From contig NZ_JACYHE010000035.1 in the NCBI RefSeq assembly GCF_021696945.1, positions 1 through 57,343 of the forward strand: 57,343 nucleotides of DNA, written 5' to 3'. The position numbers were made by a program, and so were the translations under genes. The notes below the pieces were generated by a model, which worked only from the letters and a program-made list of their open reading frames with translations, was not told the origin of the DNA and searched no databases. Source of the stretch: Streptomyces sp. JJ36. GTDB lineage: Bacteria > Actinomycetota > Actinomycetes > Streptomycetales > Streptomycetaceae. Positions 24,727 through 33,089 of this stretch are shown one piece after another (positions within the stretch are counted from its first letter, which is position 1; each line of letters starts with the position of its first letter).

Positions 24727-25770
24727 TTACTTCGCGGGGGTCTCGCTGACCGTGACCTCGCCGCTGACGATCTTCTTCTTGGCCTCTTCGATCTTCGGCA
24801 TGATGTCGTCGATGAAGCCGCCGGACGTGGCGAGGGAGACGCCGTCCTCCTTGAGCGTGTAGGCGTTCACACCGGTGAGCGGCTTGCCCTCCTCGACGCT
24901 CTTGATCAGGTCGAAGACGGCGACGTCGACGTTCTTCACCACCGAGGTCATGATGACGTCCTTGTACTCCGCCAGACCGGGCTGCTGGTACTGGTCGGAG
25001 TCGACACCGATCGCCCAGGCGTCACCGTGGTCGTGGATCGCCTCGATCGAACCCGCGCCGGACTGGCCGGCAGCGGTGTAGATGATGTCGATGCCGCGGT
25101 CCAGCATCCCCTTCGCCTTCTCCTTGGCGGCGGCGGGGTCGTTGAAGCCCTTGTCGTTGTTCGGGTACAGGTACTCCGAGGTGACCTTGACCTTCTTGTC
25201 GGTCGCCTTGACGCCCTGCTCGAAGCCCGCCTGGAACTTCTGGATCAGCGCGTTGTTCACACCGCCGATGAAGCCGACCTTGTCGGTCTTGGTCTTCAGC
25301 GCGGCGGCGACGCCGGCGAGGTAGGAACCCTCGTGCTCGGAGAAGACCATGCTGTCGACGTTCGGCGCCTCGACCACGGAGTCGACCAGACCGAAGGTCG
25401 TGTCCGGGAACTTCTTGGCGATCTTCTCGATCGACGCCCCGTAGCTGAAGCCGACGCCGATGACCGGGTCGTAGCCCTGCTGGGCGAGGTTGGTGAGGCG
25501 CTGCTCGCGGTCGGCCTCGGTCTCGTTGTTGCTCGCGGTGAGCATCTCGACGTTGACGCCGAGCTCCTCCTTGGCCTTGTCGGCACCGCGGGCGGCGGAC
25601 TCGTTGAAGGAGTGGTCGTCACGACCGCCGACATCGAAGGCCAGGCCGACGCCCTTCTCCTTCTTCTCACCCTTGTTCGCCTCGGTGGAGCTCTCGCCGC
25701 ACGCGGTGGCCGTCAGCGCGAGGGCCGCGGTGGCGCTGACCGCGGCTGCAATCTTGGATATCCGACGCAA
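24727..25770 (-). CDS. BMP-family nucleoside-binding lipoprotein
   Basis: 347 residues from an ATG at 25770. A lipoprotein signal with lipobox 'LTATACG' (Cys about 24) precedes a Glu/Lys-rich linker and the periplasmic-binding fold of the Bmp/PnrA family ('GLAFDVGGRDDHSFNESAARG', 'GVDSDQYQQPGLAEYKDVIM'). PnrA-type proteins bind purine nucleosides; YufN-type ones bind guanosine. It supplies substrate to the ABC transporter encoded next to it. Operator-like AACGCGCGTAG lies 63 bp upstream. Confidence 0.94.
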   Translation of the reverse strand: MRRISKIAAAVSATAALALTATACGESSTEANKGEKKEKGVGLAFDVGGRDDHSFNESAARGADKAKEELGVNVEMLTASNNETEADREQRLTNLAQQGYDPVIGVGFSYGASIEKIAKKFPDTTFGLVDSVVEAPNVDSMVFSEHEGSYLAGVAAALKTKTDKVGFIGGVNNALIQKFQAGFEQGVKATDKKVKVTSEYLYPNNDKGFNDPAAAKEKAKGMLDRGIDIIYTAAGQSGAGSIEAIHDHGDAWAIGVDSDQYQQPGLAEYKDVIMTSVVKNVDVAVFDLIKSVEEGKPLTGVNAYTLKEDGVSLATSGGFIDDIMPKIEEAKKKIVSGEVTVSETPAK

Positions 25771-25832
25771 GAGGACGTTCCCTTCGTCTCCCGGAAGCGC
25801 CTCTTCCCGGCGCTGGATGTTCCGGGCCAGAT

Positions 25833-25844
25833 TAACGCGCGTAG
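25833..25844. promoter_or_regulatory. Candidate nucleoside-regulon operator, BMP gene
   Basis: TAACGCGCGTAG matches 10 of 12 positions of the CTACGCGCGTAG palindrome (the right ten bases are identical). It is 62 bp upstream of the BMP start on the minus strand. Confidence 0.5.
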
Positions 25845-26497
25845 ATTCCAGGTAAAGGGCTCCTGGACGGCCGTTACCGGATCGGTGTCAAGCAGGCCTC
25901 ACCACGCCCTTGCGCCCCCTCCCCCGGCCGAGCCCGGCCCTCACCCGGGAGCACGAAACCGCAGGCCACAGGGGTACGTCACCGCTGGGGGCCGGGTCCG
26001 TCACGGGACGACCACGGGGCGTGCGGGAGCTGGGTGGCCGGCGGAGGGTGGATGGCGGGTGCGCCAATACGGGGGCGCGCGCGTGCGGCCACGGTGCCGG
26101 GGTCGCGCGGGGCGCCTCCCGGGTGCCGCTTGCCGGTGGTTGCGGTCACTGCTTGGCGGGCTACGAGGGGAGGGGTGGTGGGTGCCGGGCGCGTTCAGGG
26201 TGCCGGTGGCGGGTGGCGTGGTCGGCCGGGGTCAACCCGCCTGCGACGGGGCCGGGCGGCATGACCAGGTCGGTAAGCCGGAGACGGGCGTGCCCTGGCG
26301 GGCTGCTGCCGCGTGGTGGCTTGGGTTTCGTCTTCTCGCTCCGCTCGTGTCACGTGCGTGGCACTGCGGCGTTCGCCTGCGGGCCGTTCCGGAGTGGGGG
26401 TGCGCGGCGCGACCGGTGAGGATGCGGGCGGCTCCGGGGCGGGATCACCCCCTTGCCCGCGCGGCCGGTCGGGGCGCCGGAGGCCCGCCCGCGTCGT

Positions 26498-26515
26498 GAT
26501 CTTGTACTGGTCCAC
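26498..26515 (+). repeat. Extra direct copy of hairpin arm sequence
   Basis: GATCTTGTACTGGTCCAC occurs here, again at 26605-26622 in the same orientation, and inverted at 26659-26676. The first and third copies would act as 18-bp perfect terminal inverted repeats of a 179-bp unit. Confidence 0.85.
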
Positions 26516-26604
26516 TTGCGGAATGCCCCCTATGCCCCTTTCCTTGGCGGGGTCGCCTCGCTGCGGGCCGGGGTGTAAGGGTCTCAGTGGGCGGCTTCTA
26601 CTGC

Positions 26605-26676
26605 GATCTTGTACTGGTCCACGGTAATCCCAAAATCCGGCGATTTTTTGGGCTTACCGTGGACCAGTACAAGATC
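26605..26676. repeat. Long near-perfect hairpin at centre of inverted repeat
   Basis: Left arm 26605-26637 and right arm 26642-26676 with a 4-nt loop. The outer 23 bp are perfectly paired; inside, CCC pairs with GGG and AAAATC with GATTTT, with one mismatch and a two-T bulge. The stem is AT-richer than its surroundings. It could be a terminator, a structured RNA or a cruciform; the sequence does not decide. Confidence 0.85.
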
Positions 26677-27295
26677 ATCCGGGAATCGTCAGGGGTGGTT
26701 TCCAGAGGCGGCCCTTACACCCCTGACCCGGGGGCACTTGCCGGGGGACAGGCCCGGCAAGCGCCAGGCCGTGGCGCACCCCAGGCGGGGCGCCGGAGGC
26801 CCGGCCCTTCCGAGAGGCCTCAGGCCGAGCAGCCGATCCGGCCCCTCGTCGGCCCGCCAGGCCGTGGGGCAGCCCGCGCAGACCGGGCGGCGGATGCGCC
26901 TCGCCAGGTCGCAGCCCGCGTGCCCGCTCGGCCTACCGACTGGCCGCCGGGCGCACCCCCGCTCCGGAACGGCCCGCAGACGAATCGCGCAGTGCCACGC
27001 ACGTGGAACGAGCGGAGCGAGAAGACGAAACCCCAGGCACAGCGCGGCAGCAGCCCGCCACAGTGCGCCCGTCACCGGCTACCGACCGCCCCGCCGCCCG
27101 GCCCCGTCACAGACGGGTGAACCCAGCCGACCGCGCCACCCGCGCCCGCAGCATGAACGCGCCCCGGCAAGGCACCCCTCCCCCCGTAGCCCGCCACGCA
27201 GTAACAGCAACCACGAGGCCGACCCGCACCCGGCAGACCGGGGGACCGCCCCGGCCGCGACGCCACCCCCGCGCTGCGTCGCCCCACCCCTGCCG

Positions 27296-28531
27296 TCAGG
27301 CCGGCGGGCGTCCCGGGTGCAGCAGGGCCGCGGCCGTGAAGAGCTCCACCCCGACGCGGATGGCGCTCTCGTCCGCGTCGAAGTCGCCCTGGTGCAGGTC
27401 GCGGTGGCCGCGCTCACCCGCCGCCCGGACGCCGAGCCGGGCCATGGCGCCGGGGACGTGCTCCAGGTACCAGGAGAAGTCCTCGCCGCCGAGGCTCTGC
27501 TCGGTCGGCTCCACCGCCTTGGGCCCGTACCGGGCCACCATCGCGTCGTTCAGCAGGTCGGTGGAGGCCGACTCGTTCACCACGGGCGGCACTCCGCGGA
27601 CGTAGTCGATCTCGGTCTTGGCCCGGTGCACCGTGGCCACCTCGTCGATCGCTGCGTGCACCAGGTCGGGCGCCGCCCGCCAGGTCGGCAGGTCCAGGCA
27701 GCGCACCGTGCCGGAGAGCTCCGCGCGCTGCGGGACGACGTTGCAGGCGTGCCCCGTCTCCAGCCGGCCCCAGGTCAGCGCGAGTCCGGACCGGGTGTCG
27801 ACCCGTCTCGACAGCACCGCGGGCACCTCGGTGGCCACCTTGGCGGCGGCCGTGACCAGATCCGTGGTCAGGTGCGGGCGGGCGGTGTGGCCGCCCGGGC
27901 CGACGAGGCCGATCTCCAGCCGGTCGCAGGCCGAGGTGATGGGCCCGGGACGCAGCCCGATCCTCCCGGCGTCCACCCGCGGGTCGCAGTGCACCGCCAG
28001 GATGCGCCCGACACCGTCCAGCACTCCGCACTCCATGGCGTCCGTCGCCCCGCCGGGCAGCACCTCCTCCGCGGGCTGGAAGATCAGCCGCACCGGACGC
28101 GGCAGCAGGTCGCGGCGGGCCAGGTCGGCCAGCACCAGGCCGGCGCCGAGCACCACCGCGGTGTGCACATCGTGTCCGCAGGCGTGTGCGCGGTCGGCGA
28201 CGGTGGACCGGTACGGCACGGTCTTGGTGTCCGGGATGGGCAGCGCGTCGATGTCCGCGCGGAGGGCCAGCGCGTCCCCGCCGACCTCGCCCCCGATGTC
28301 GCACACCAGTCCGGTCCCCACGGCGAGCACCCGGGGCTCCAGCCCCGCCTGCTCCAGCCGCGCCTTGACCGCCGCGGTCGTACGGAACTCCTGGTGCCCC
28401 AGCTCCGGATGCATGTGAAGATCGCGGCGGAAGGCGACGAGCTCTTCACAGAGCGTCTCCGGCAGTGTGCCGGGCAGAACTGGCATACCAGCGGACGCTG
28501 CCGCCGGCTCCGGGGACAGGAGACGGTTCAT
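27296..28531 (-). CDS. M20-family amidohydrolase (peptidase M20D)
   Basis: 411 residues from an ATG at 28531. Metal and catalytic motifs of the IAA-amino-acid/hippurate hydrolase branch: 'RRDLHMHPELGHQEF', 'LRADIDALPI', 'HACGHDVHTAVVLGAG', 'IFQPAEEVLPGGA' and 'SLGGEDFSWYLEHVPG'. The dimerisation domain lies between about 190 and 300. Such enzymes remove acyl groups from N-acyl amino acids; the substrate here is not known. Upstream 28532-28922 (391 bp) holds no gene or repeat I can support. Confidence 0.92.
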   Translation of the reverse strand: MNRLLSPEPAAASAGMPVLPGTLPETLCEELVAFRRDLHMHPELGHQEFRTTAAVKARLEQAGLEPRVLAVGTGLVCDIGGEVGGDALALRADIDALPIPDTKTVPYRSTVADRAHACGHDVHTAVVLGAGLVLADLARRDLLPRPVRLIFQPAEEVLPGGATDAMECGVLDGVGRILAVHCDPRVDAGRIGLRPGPITSACDRLEIGLVGPGGHTARPHLTTDLVTAAAKVATEVPAVLSRRVDTRSGLALTWGRLETGHACNVVPQRAELSGTVRCLDLPTWRAAPDLVHAAIDEVATVHRAKTEIDYVRGVPPVVNESASTDLLNDAMVARYGPKAVEPTEQSLGGEDFSWYLEHVPGAMARLGVRAAGERGHRDLHQGDFDADESAIRVGVELFTAAALLHPGRPPA

Positions 28532-28922
28532 GTCCGGAGCGTAGGCCCATCCGGGCGGCAACTGACAGTTGATCACGAAAATTTCATCCCCGCCGGTGAT
28601 AGAAACTACGCTGTGCGGCGGTTACGCACACTCTCCGTTGGGTATCTCTCTACGCTTACCCGCGCACCATCCCTGCCGGGGTACCTCCGTGACCGGCACT
28701 CGACACCTGCCGCCCGTCCCCGCCGGGCCGCCGGCGAGACGCCTCCCCCACGGCCCTCCCCCCAGGGCAGCCCGCCCGACAGCGGCCACCCGACCCCACC
28801 CCGTACGAGGCTCGGGCGCGGAGGCCGCGCCACTGCGGCCTCCATATGTGAGCGACGGCGGCCGACTGGACCCGTCGGGGCCCACTCGCCGGGCCACCAG
28901 CCCCAAGGTGGTGGCCATCCCG

Positions 28923-29447
28923 TCAATCTAGGGCGTTCGCTTCGGCAAGGTTGTGTTCGATCATCCCTCGGAAAAAGTCAGGAAAGCTCCCGTACCTTTC
29001 GACTTCCCCGCCCGCAAGCCAGATGACTGGTGCAGATTCCCTCGAGCCGCTACCGCAGGGCATAACCAGAATGTCGACATCTGTCCTTGATGCGCCGATG
29101 GGAATCAATCGACTGGAGCCACCTCGCCTGATGTCAATTTCGCCTTCAATCACACGCACCAATTCCTCGGCCTCAACGTAGGCAGTAGTACCGAATTCCG
29201 CCGTCCCAAAGAGGTCGATATCCTGCAGAATGGCAGGCCAGCCGTCCGCACGTCTCAGGAAATCTGCATGATCAGCGTCCAAGGGGCAGCCGGTAACAGC
29301 AGTGACCCGATCGATCCCTTCTGACGTCGCCGGGAGCCTTGGCGCCCCATGGCGCCACACCCCATCCCGATCGCTCGCAGCCAACCGTTGCTTGGCCGCG
29401 ACCATGTGCGCGAAGAGAACGGTCCAATCAGCCACGTGACCCCTCAT
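28923..29447 (-). CDS. SMI1/KNR4 (SUKH) family immunity protein
   Basis: 174 residues from an ATG at 29447. Features of the SUKH superfamily: 'LDADHADFLRRADGWPAI' (the conserved helix followed by G-W), 'IDLFGTAEF', then 'GSGSRESAPVIWLAGGEVERYGSF' and a C-terminal 'FPDFFRGMIEHNL'. SUKH proteins are the commonest immunity proteins of bacterial polymorphic toxins. It is two genes downstream of an orphan deaminase toxin tip on the same strand and is less GC-rich than the flanking core genes, consistent with accessory origin. Confidence 0.8.
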   Translation of the reverse strand: MRGHVADWTVLFAHMVAAKQRLAASDRDGVWRHGAPRLPATSEGIDRVTAVTGCPLDADHADFLRRADGWPAILQDIDLFGTAEFGTTAYVEAEELVRVIEGEIDIRRGGSSRLIPIGASRTDVDILVMPCGSGSRESAPVIWLAGGEVERYGSFPDFFRGMIEHNLAEANALD

Positions 29448-29505
29448 TCACCGTGCACGCCCCACGTGTCACCACACCCACTGCACGAAACCGAGAGCCA
29501 AAGGC

Positions 29506-30177
29506 TCACTGCCGACGCTCCCACAGAGCCCACCGCACAGCGTGCTCGTCCTGGAAGAGTTCACTGAAGGTTCTCCATATGAAAACCCTTGAACTTGCAG
29601 ACCCCCACCATTGCTCCGTGTACCCGGAGGCGTGAGAGATTTTCCCTAGCGACTCGCAATAAGCCGCAGCGTCTGCAATATCTGCCGCCCCGCCTCCAGC
29701 ATCCAGGACCCAGTCAGAACTTTTGCACTCAGCATGGAGAGCATCAGATTCGATCATATGGTGCACAGAGGGAAACACGGGCAGGTACTTACCCTCATGT
29801 TCTCCCGGGAACATGAATTGCACCTTTCCTTGCTCGTCAACCCATACTCCGAAGGGCTGAGCCACCGAGTGCTCCAGGAGCGAGATCGCAGGAAATTCAT
29901 CGTCCGGGTCCAGGTCTAGCTCCGGCCAGAAAGTGACCTTCTCTTCGAACGACCATGAGGCACTAAAGTACGTCAGGCCAGCCAACTCCGCCTGAAGATG
30001 CTCCAGGAGCTTCAGACACTGCGTAGCCCTAAACTCCCCGAACATGCCCCGAGCCGCTGTTCGCACATCCGGGCCCGGATCAGCGATCGCCGCTTCGACA
30101 AAACTCGCGGACCGGCACAAAAAGGCGGTCGCACTTTCCGAAAGATTTCGGGTCAGCACCTCGCTAATCACGGACAC
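29506..30177 (-). CDS. Putative immunity protein next to deaminase toxin tip
   Basis: 223 residues from a GTG at 30177. I do not recognise the family. The N-terminal 60 residues look helical, HEAT-like ('SFVEAAIADPGPDVRTAARG'), the middle is acidic ('WPELDLDPDDEFPAIS'), and the C-terminus is Trp-rich ('YTEQWWGSASSRVFIWRTF'). The start is only 6 bp after the deaminase stop, with AGGGG just upstream, so it is translated with that toxin and is the best candidate for its antidote. Codon use is clearly lower in GC than in the core genes. Confidence 0.6.
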   Translation of the reverse strand: MSVISEVLTRNLSESATAFLCRSASFVEAAIADPGPDVRTAARGMFGEFRATQCLKLLEHLQAELAGLTYFSASWSFEEKVTFWPELDLDPDDEFPAISLLEHSVAQPFGVWVDEQGKVQFMFPGEHEGKYLPVFPSVHHMIESDALHAECKSSDWVLDAGGGAADIADAAAYCESLGKISHASGYTEQWWGSASSRVFIWRTFSELFQDEHAVRWALWERRQ

Positions 30178-30183
30178 ACACCC

Positions 30184-30618
30184 CTAACGTGCGGACGAGA
30201 TACCGAACCTCGACAGGACGCGTGCACATTGAGCGCAGGGGCTCATAACGGCACCGTCCCAGACCCGGCCCACCCGCTTTGACAGGATTCCCATAGTCGT
30301 CACTCGAGAGCCCGTAGGGTCGAATCCCATATTTAGCACCTGATTAAGACAATGCATTTCGCTGCACCGGCCGTTCGTCACATCAAGATCTATGAATGCC
30401 TGCCGAAGAGTTCGATGGACGGCGCCTTGATACCCAGCTCTTCCGTGTGTCACGACAATTAGCCCTGACGGCGTAGTGGTGTGCATCTCCGAGATCGTGC
30501 CAGGACGCTTTTTCTTGGTAGCTTCCTCTTTGATCACGCTACGACGCTCATCGAGCCTGTCTACAACGTCCGCATCGCCGCAGTTGTGGACGAGGACCGG
30601 GGCGTTCCCCGCCAGCAC
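30184..30618 (-). pseudogene. Orphan toxin tip: HINT remnant plus YwqJ-like deaminase
   Basis: 144 codons from a GTG at 30618; the frame is open to a TAG at 30631-30633, so 'HTYYVLAGNAPVLVHNCG' is present in full. That is the end of a pretoxin HINT domain, nearly identical to the same point in the RHS protein ('HTYYVLAGATPVLVHNCG'). The rest is a small deaminase-like domain: 'CSE' at 85-87 and 'PCAQC' at 127-131 supply the zinc/catalytic C-x-E and PCxxC motifs of the YwqJ group of toxin deaminases. There is no signal, RHS core or convincing ribosome binding site, so it is a displaced cassette rather than an expressed effector. Confidence 0.75.
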
Positions 30619-30630
30619 ATAGTACGTGTG
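30577..30630 (-). repeat. HINT-junction homology block (orphan copy)
   Basis: 54 bp that align without gaps to 35106-35159 inside the RHS gene, with 45 identities by hand count. The block codes for the HINT/toxin boundary in the same frame and is the probable recombination site for tip exchange. Confidence 0.75.
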
Positions 30631-30778
30631 CTACGCGGCACCCCTCTACCTGCTTCTTCGCTGGTCAGAGAGGGTTGTGCCTTCCGCTGGCGTCCGTGGT
30701 TGTGCGGGGAGATCCGTGGGTGTTGCCGTCGCTACTGCCGTCAGGGGGCGCGGGCGGCGGGTGCGGCGGGCGGGCCTG

Positions 30779-31054
30779 TTACTGCCATGCGCCTGGTTCG
30801 GCTCGGAGGGTGGCGCGGGTGGTGCGGTGATAGAAGTCGTGGCCGGTGGCGGCGCAATGTTCGGCGATCCAGCGGGTGAGTTCGTCCTCGGTGTGCACTG
30901 CGCCGGAGGTGACGCCGCAGTCGTGGTCTTCGCCGGTGACGCAGACGGCCTCGAAGGTGGGCAGGGTCATGGGGTCCACGACGGCGGTCACGTGGTATTC
31001 GCGGAAGCGGTAGCGCTTGCGGGCCGACGTGCCGGTCGTTGCGGTGTCAGGCAT
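30779..31054 (-). CDS. Small conserved Streptomyces protein (DUF7848-like)
   Basis: 91 residues from an ATG at 31054. The sequence has 'RKRYRFREYHVTAVVDP', two cysteines spaced as in a small zinc ribbon ('EAVCVTGEDHDCGVTSG') and 'WIAEHCAATGHDFYHRTT'. Proteins of this type occur beside XRE regulators in Streptomyces accessory regions; I recall them as DUF7848 but cannot confirm it. The start overlaps the upstream gene's stop by 8 bp. Confidence 0.65.
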   Translation of the reverse strand: MPDTATTGTSARKRYRFREYHVTAVVDPMTLPTFEAVCVTGEDHDCGVTSGAVHTEDELTRWIAEHCAATGHDFYHRTTRATLRAEPGAWQ

Positions 31055-31418
31055 GCTCGGCTGCCTCTTCCTGTGGGTCCGGGATGCGCCGTCCGCGCGA
31101 TTCAGCAACGCGGAGCGCGTCGGTGAGGGCTTCGGCCAGTCGGTTGGCGAGCCAGCGGTACTCGGTGGCCGACAGGGCTCGTGCGCCGGGGGCCAGGACT
31201 TCGCGGGCGTGTTCCAGCAGTTCTTCGCCCATGCCGAGTTGGACGGCTTCGATGGTGTCGGCGAGGGTGGACAGGTAGCCCCTGCCGTCGGTGCTCAGGT
31301 AGCAGGGCTTCCCGTCCGGGGTGGTCCACGGCAGTAAGCGGGGGCCGGCCAAGCCCGTTGCCGCGTCGTACAGCTCCCTGCGGCGCATGCGGTCCGCGTC
31401 GCTTCTGGGCTTGGTCAC
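31047..31418 (-). CDS. Small hypothetical protein of XRE-linked module
   Basis: 123 residues from a GTG at 31418 (an internal Met is also possible). The sequence is mostly helical: 'RRRELYDAATGLAGPRLLPW', 'DGKPCYLSTDGRGYLSTLAD', then 'SATEYRWLANRLAEALTDAL' and a charged C-terminus. No domain is recognised. It is 125 bp downstream of the frameshifted XRE regulator and overlaps the next gene by 8 bp, so the three form one unit. Confidence 0.65.
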   Translation of the reverse strand: MTKPRSDADRMRRRELYDAATGLAGPRLLPWTTPDGKPCYLSTDGRGYLSTLADTIEAVQLGMGEELLEHAREVLAPGARALSATEYRWLANRLAEALTDALRVAESRGRRIPDPQEEAAEHA

Positions 31419-31543
31419 CGTGCACCCCCGGTCGGGTCGCTGATAGGGACACGGTGACCGTAGGAGCTGGCTGGCCATCACTCCACGTATGGGCCAGGGC
31501 AGTTTGCGACGCAGAGTGTGCGAAGTGCTGCGCTGCGTGGTAG

Positions 31544-32799
31544 CTATCCGACGACGCCCAGGTAGGAGGCCATGTCGCGCATCTCGGCGGTGAGGGTGCG
31601 CTTGCGCTTCTTCAGGATCTCCTGCATGGTCACGGCGGCTACGTGTTGGTGCCTGAGCCATTGGGGGGATGCTCGGCGTACTCCGGTCAGCTCGTCCATC
31701 GCCGCGGCCAGGTCGCCGGTGCGGGCGTGGGCGCGTGCCACGTCCATGCGGTGGCGGTTCCAGTTGTCGTCACTGGGCCGCCCTGTGCTCTTCCATACCT
31801 TGGGCGACAGGGCGTCCTCGCCGGCCTTGCGTACGACGGTGCGCGCGTCGCCCACGATCATGGCGTCCACGACGCCCTTCATGCCGACGGTCAGCGGGCC
31901 GAAGGTCGTCCAGTGCCGGAAGAACGAGCCGGTGTGCTCCCGCCCTACCGCCGATGCCGCTGTGGTAGCCACGCGGTGATAGTGACGGGCCTCCTGGGGG
32001 CGGTTGTTGCGGCCTGCGGCAGCCGCAGCCCGTAGGGCCAGCCAGCCCCATGCCGCGCGCTCGTCGGGGGTCGCCTTGGAAAGCCTCGGCTCGATCATGT
32101 CGGCGGTCTGGGTGGCCAGGTGCTCGGCCTCGTCCAGGCGGCCCTGGCGCAGCAGCAGCCAGCACATGCCGATCACGCCGGACGCTGCGGTCAGAATGTC
32201 TGCGACGCGGCGGGCGTCGGTGATCGCCCCGGACAGGGCGGTGTAAGCGAGGTCGTATTGGCGGACCTGCGTGAGGTAGCGGCCGGCCAGTTGCAGGGCT
32301 TCGGCTCGGGCCAGAAGCGCCTGGCGGTGTTCCTCGCCGTTGTCGTAGTAGGCGACCGCGCTGTTGGCGTCCCGTAGTAGTCCGGGGAGTTGGAGGCGAC
32401 GCTCTTGTAACTGTCGGAGTGGTACAGCACCGCCCCGTCATGCACCGCCCGGCGGAAGCGGCGCACGTTGGGCTCCTCCTCGCCGGCCTCACCGCCCGGG
32501 TCGGCCAGCCCCACCGGCGGAGTCAGGGTGGCTCGCAGCTCGATGAGGTTGACGCGGTTCGCGTCCTCGGCGCGGCCCACCGGTTGCGGGGCGTCCGGGG
32601 CCAGCAGCGTTGCCGTGGTCACCTCCAGTGCGCGGGCGAGGCTGTGCAGCGTCTCCATGCGGACCGTTCCGCCCTGCTCGACCTTGCGCACCGTGCCCGG
32701 TGACACGCCTGCGGCGTGGGCCAGTTCCTCCTGGCTCATCCCGGCCCGACGCCGGTACTTGCGGACGTTGTCCGCCAGCTCCGTGAGTTCCGTAGCCAT
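31544..32799 (-). pseudogene. XRE-family regulator with TPR-like domain, frameshifted
   Basis: The ATG at 32799 opens an N-terminal HTH (residues about 8-60, 'NVRKYRRRAGMSQEELAHAA', 'VSPGTVRKVEQGG'). The frame runs as far as 'DSYKSVASN' and then degenerates. A second frame resumes there with 'GLLRDANSAVAYYDNGEEHR' and continues with helical repeats to 31544. Restoring one G/C pair near 32389 would join the two into a protein of about 418 residues of the size usual for this Streptomyces family. So this is a single-base deletion or a sequencing error. Confidence 0.8.
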
Positions 32800-32946
32800 C
32801 TGCTCACCACCTCCAGCGCCACGGTACGCCGGACGGGCGCGTCAACCGGTGGCTATCCGGCAGATACCCGCCAGGGAGGGATCACCCACTCAGCGCGACG
32901 CGGGCAGCGTGGGGCCGGGCCTCCGGCAGAGCCGGCCTGAGCGGGA

Positions 32947-33089
32947 GGGGTCCCTCGTCGGTCGGGCAGCTTCGCGGGACCAGGGTTCCCCGGGGGCCGC
33001 CAAGGCTCACCCCGTGACGCGTGCGCTCGGCCTTGGCGGCCCCCGGGGGTTCCTGGTACGCCTCCGGTGACCGGGCGACGAGGGACCCC
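32947..33089. repeat. Cruciform-forming inverted repeat upstream of XRE gene
   Basis: Outer arms GGGGTCCCTCGTCG (32947-32960) / CGACGAGGGACCCC (33076-33089) are perfect. Inner arms 32979-33006 and 33030-33057 match at 25 of 28 positions, including 19 consecutive pairs. The 23-nt loop contains GTGACGCGTGCG. It lies about 150 bp upstream of the XRE gene start and next to a transposase remnant. Confidence 0.85.

Larger units (their letters stand above)
26118..27240. repeat. Large inverted repeat in 1.5-kb gene-free block
   Basis: Bases 26296-26405 and the reverse complement of 26951-27060 align without gaps over 110 bp with 99 identities by my hand count. Similarity continues outward with gaps to about 26118 and 27240, at roughly 75-80%. 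The arms are thus about 290 bp and enclose a 545-bp spacer that has its own hairpin at 26605-26676. The block 25771-27295 contains no gene I can support; its open frames are GC-biased shadows. Neither transposase nor integrase is seen. Confidence 0.85.

Noticed and set aside
26605..26676. ACTGGTCCAC resembling a DasR (dre) half-site
   Set aside because: The dre consensus is a 16-bp palindrome with a TCTAGA-like centre; here the inverted copy is 40 bp away and the centre does not match.
25900..27290. Several long open frames on both strands in the inverted-repeat block
   Set aside because: They are GC-biased shadows rich in Arg/Gly/Pro/Ala, conflict with each other, and lie on repeat arms; no domain or ribosome binding site supports them.
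28606..28617. CTACGC near the amidohydrolase as another nucleoside operator
   Set aside because: Only the left half matches; the right half (TGTGCG) does not complete the palindrome.
28569..28931. Plus-strand frame of 120 codons upstream of the amidohydrolase
   Set aside because: Composition is Pro/Arg-rich, with no recognisable motif, and it overlaps the promoter region of the minus-strand gene.
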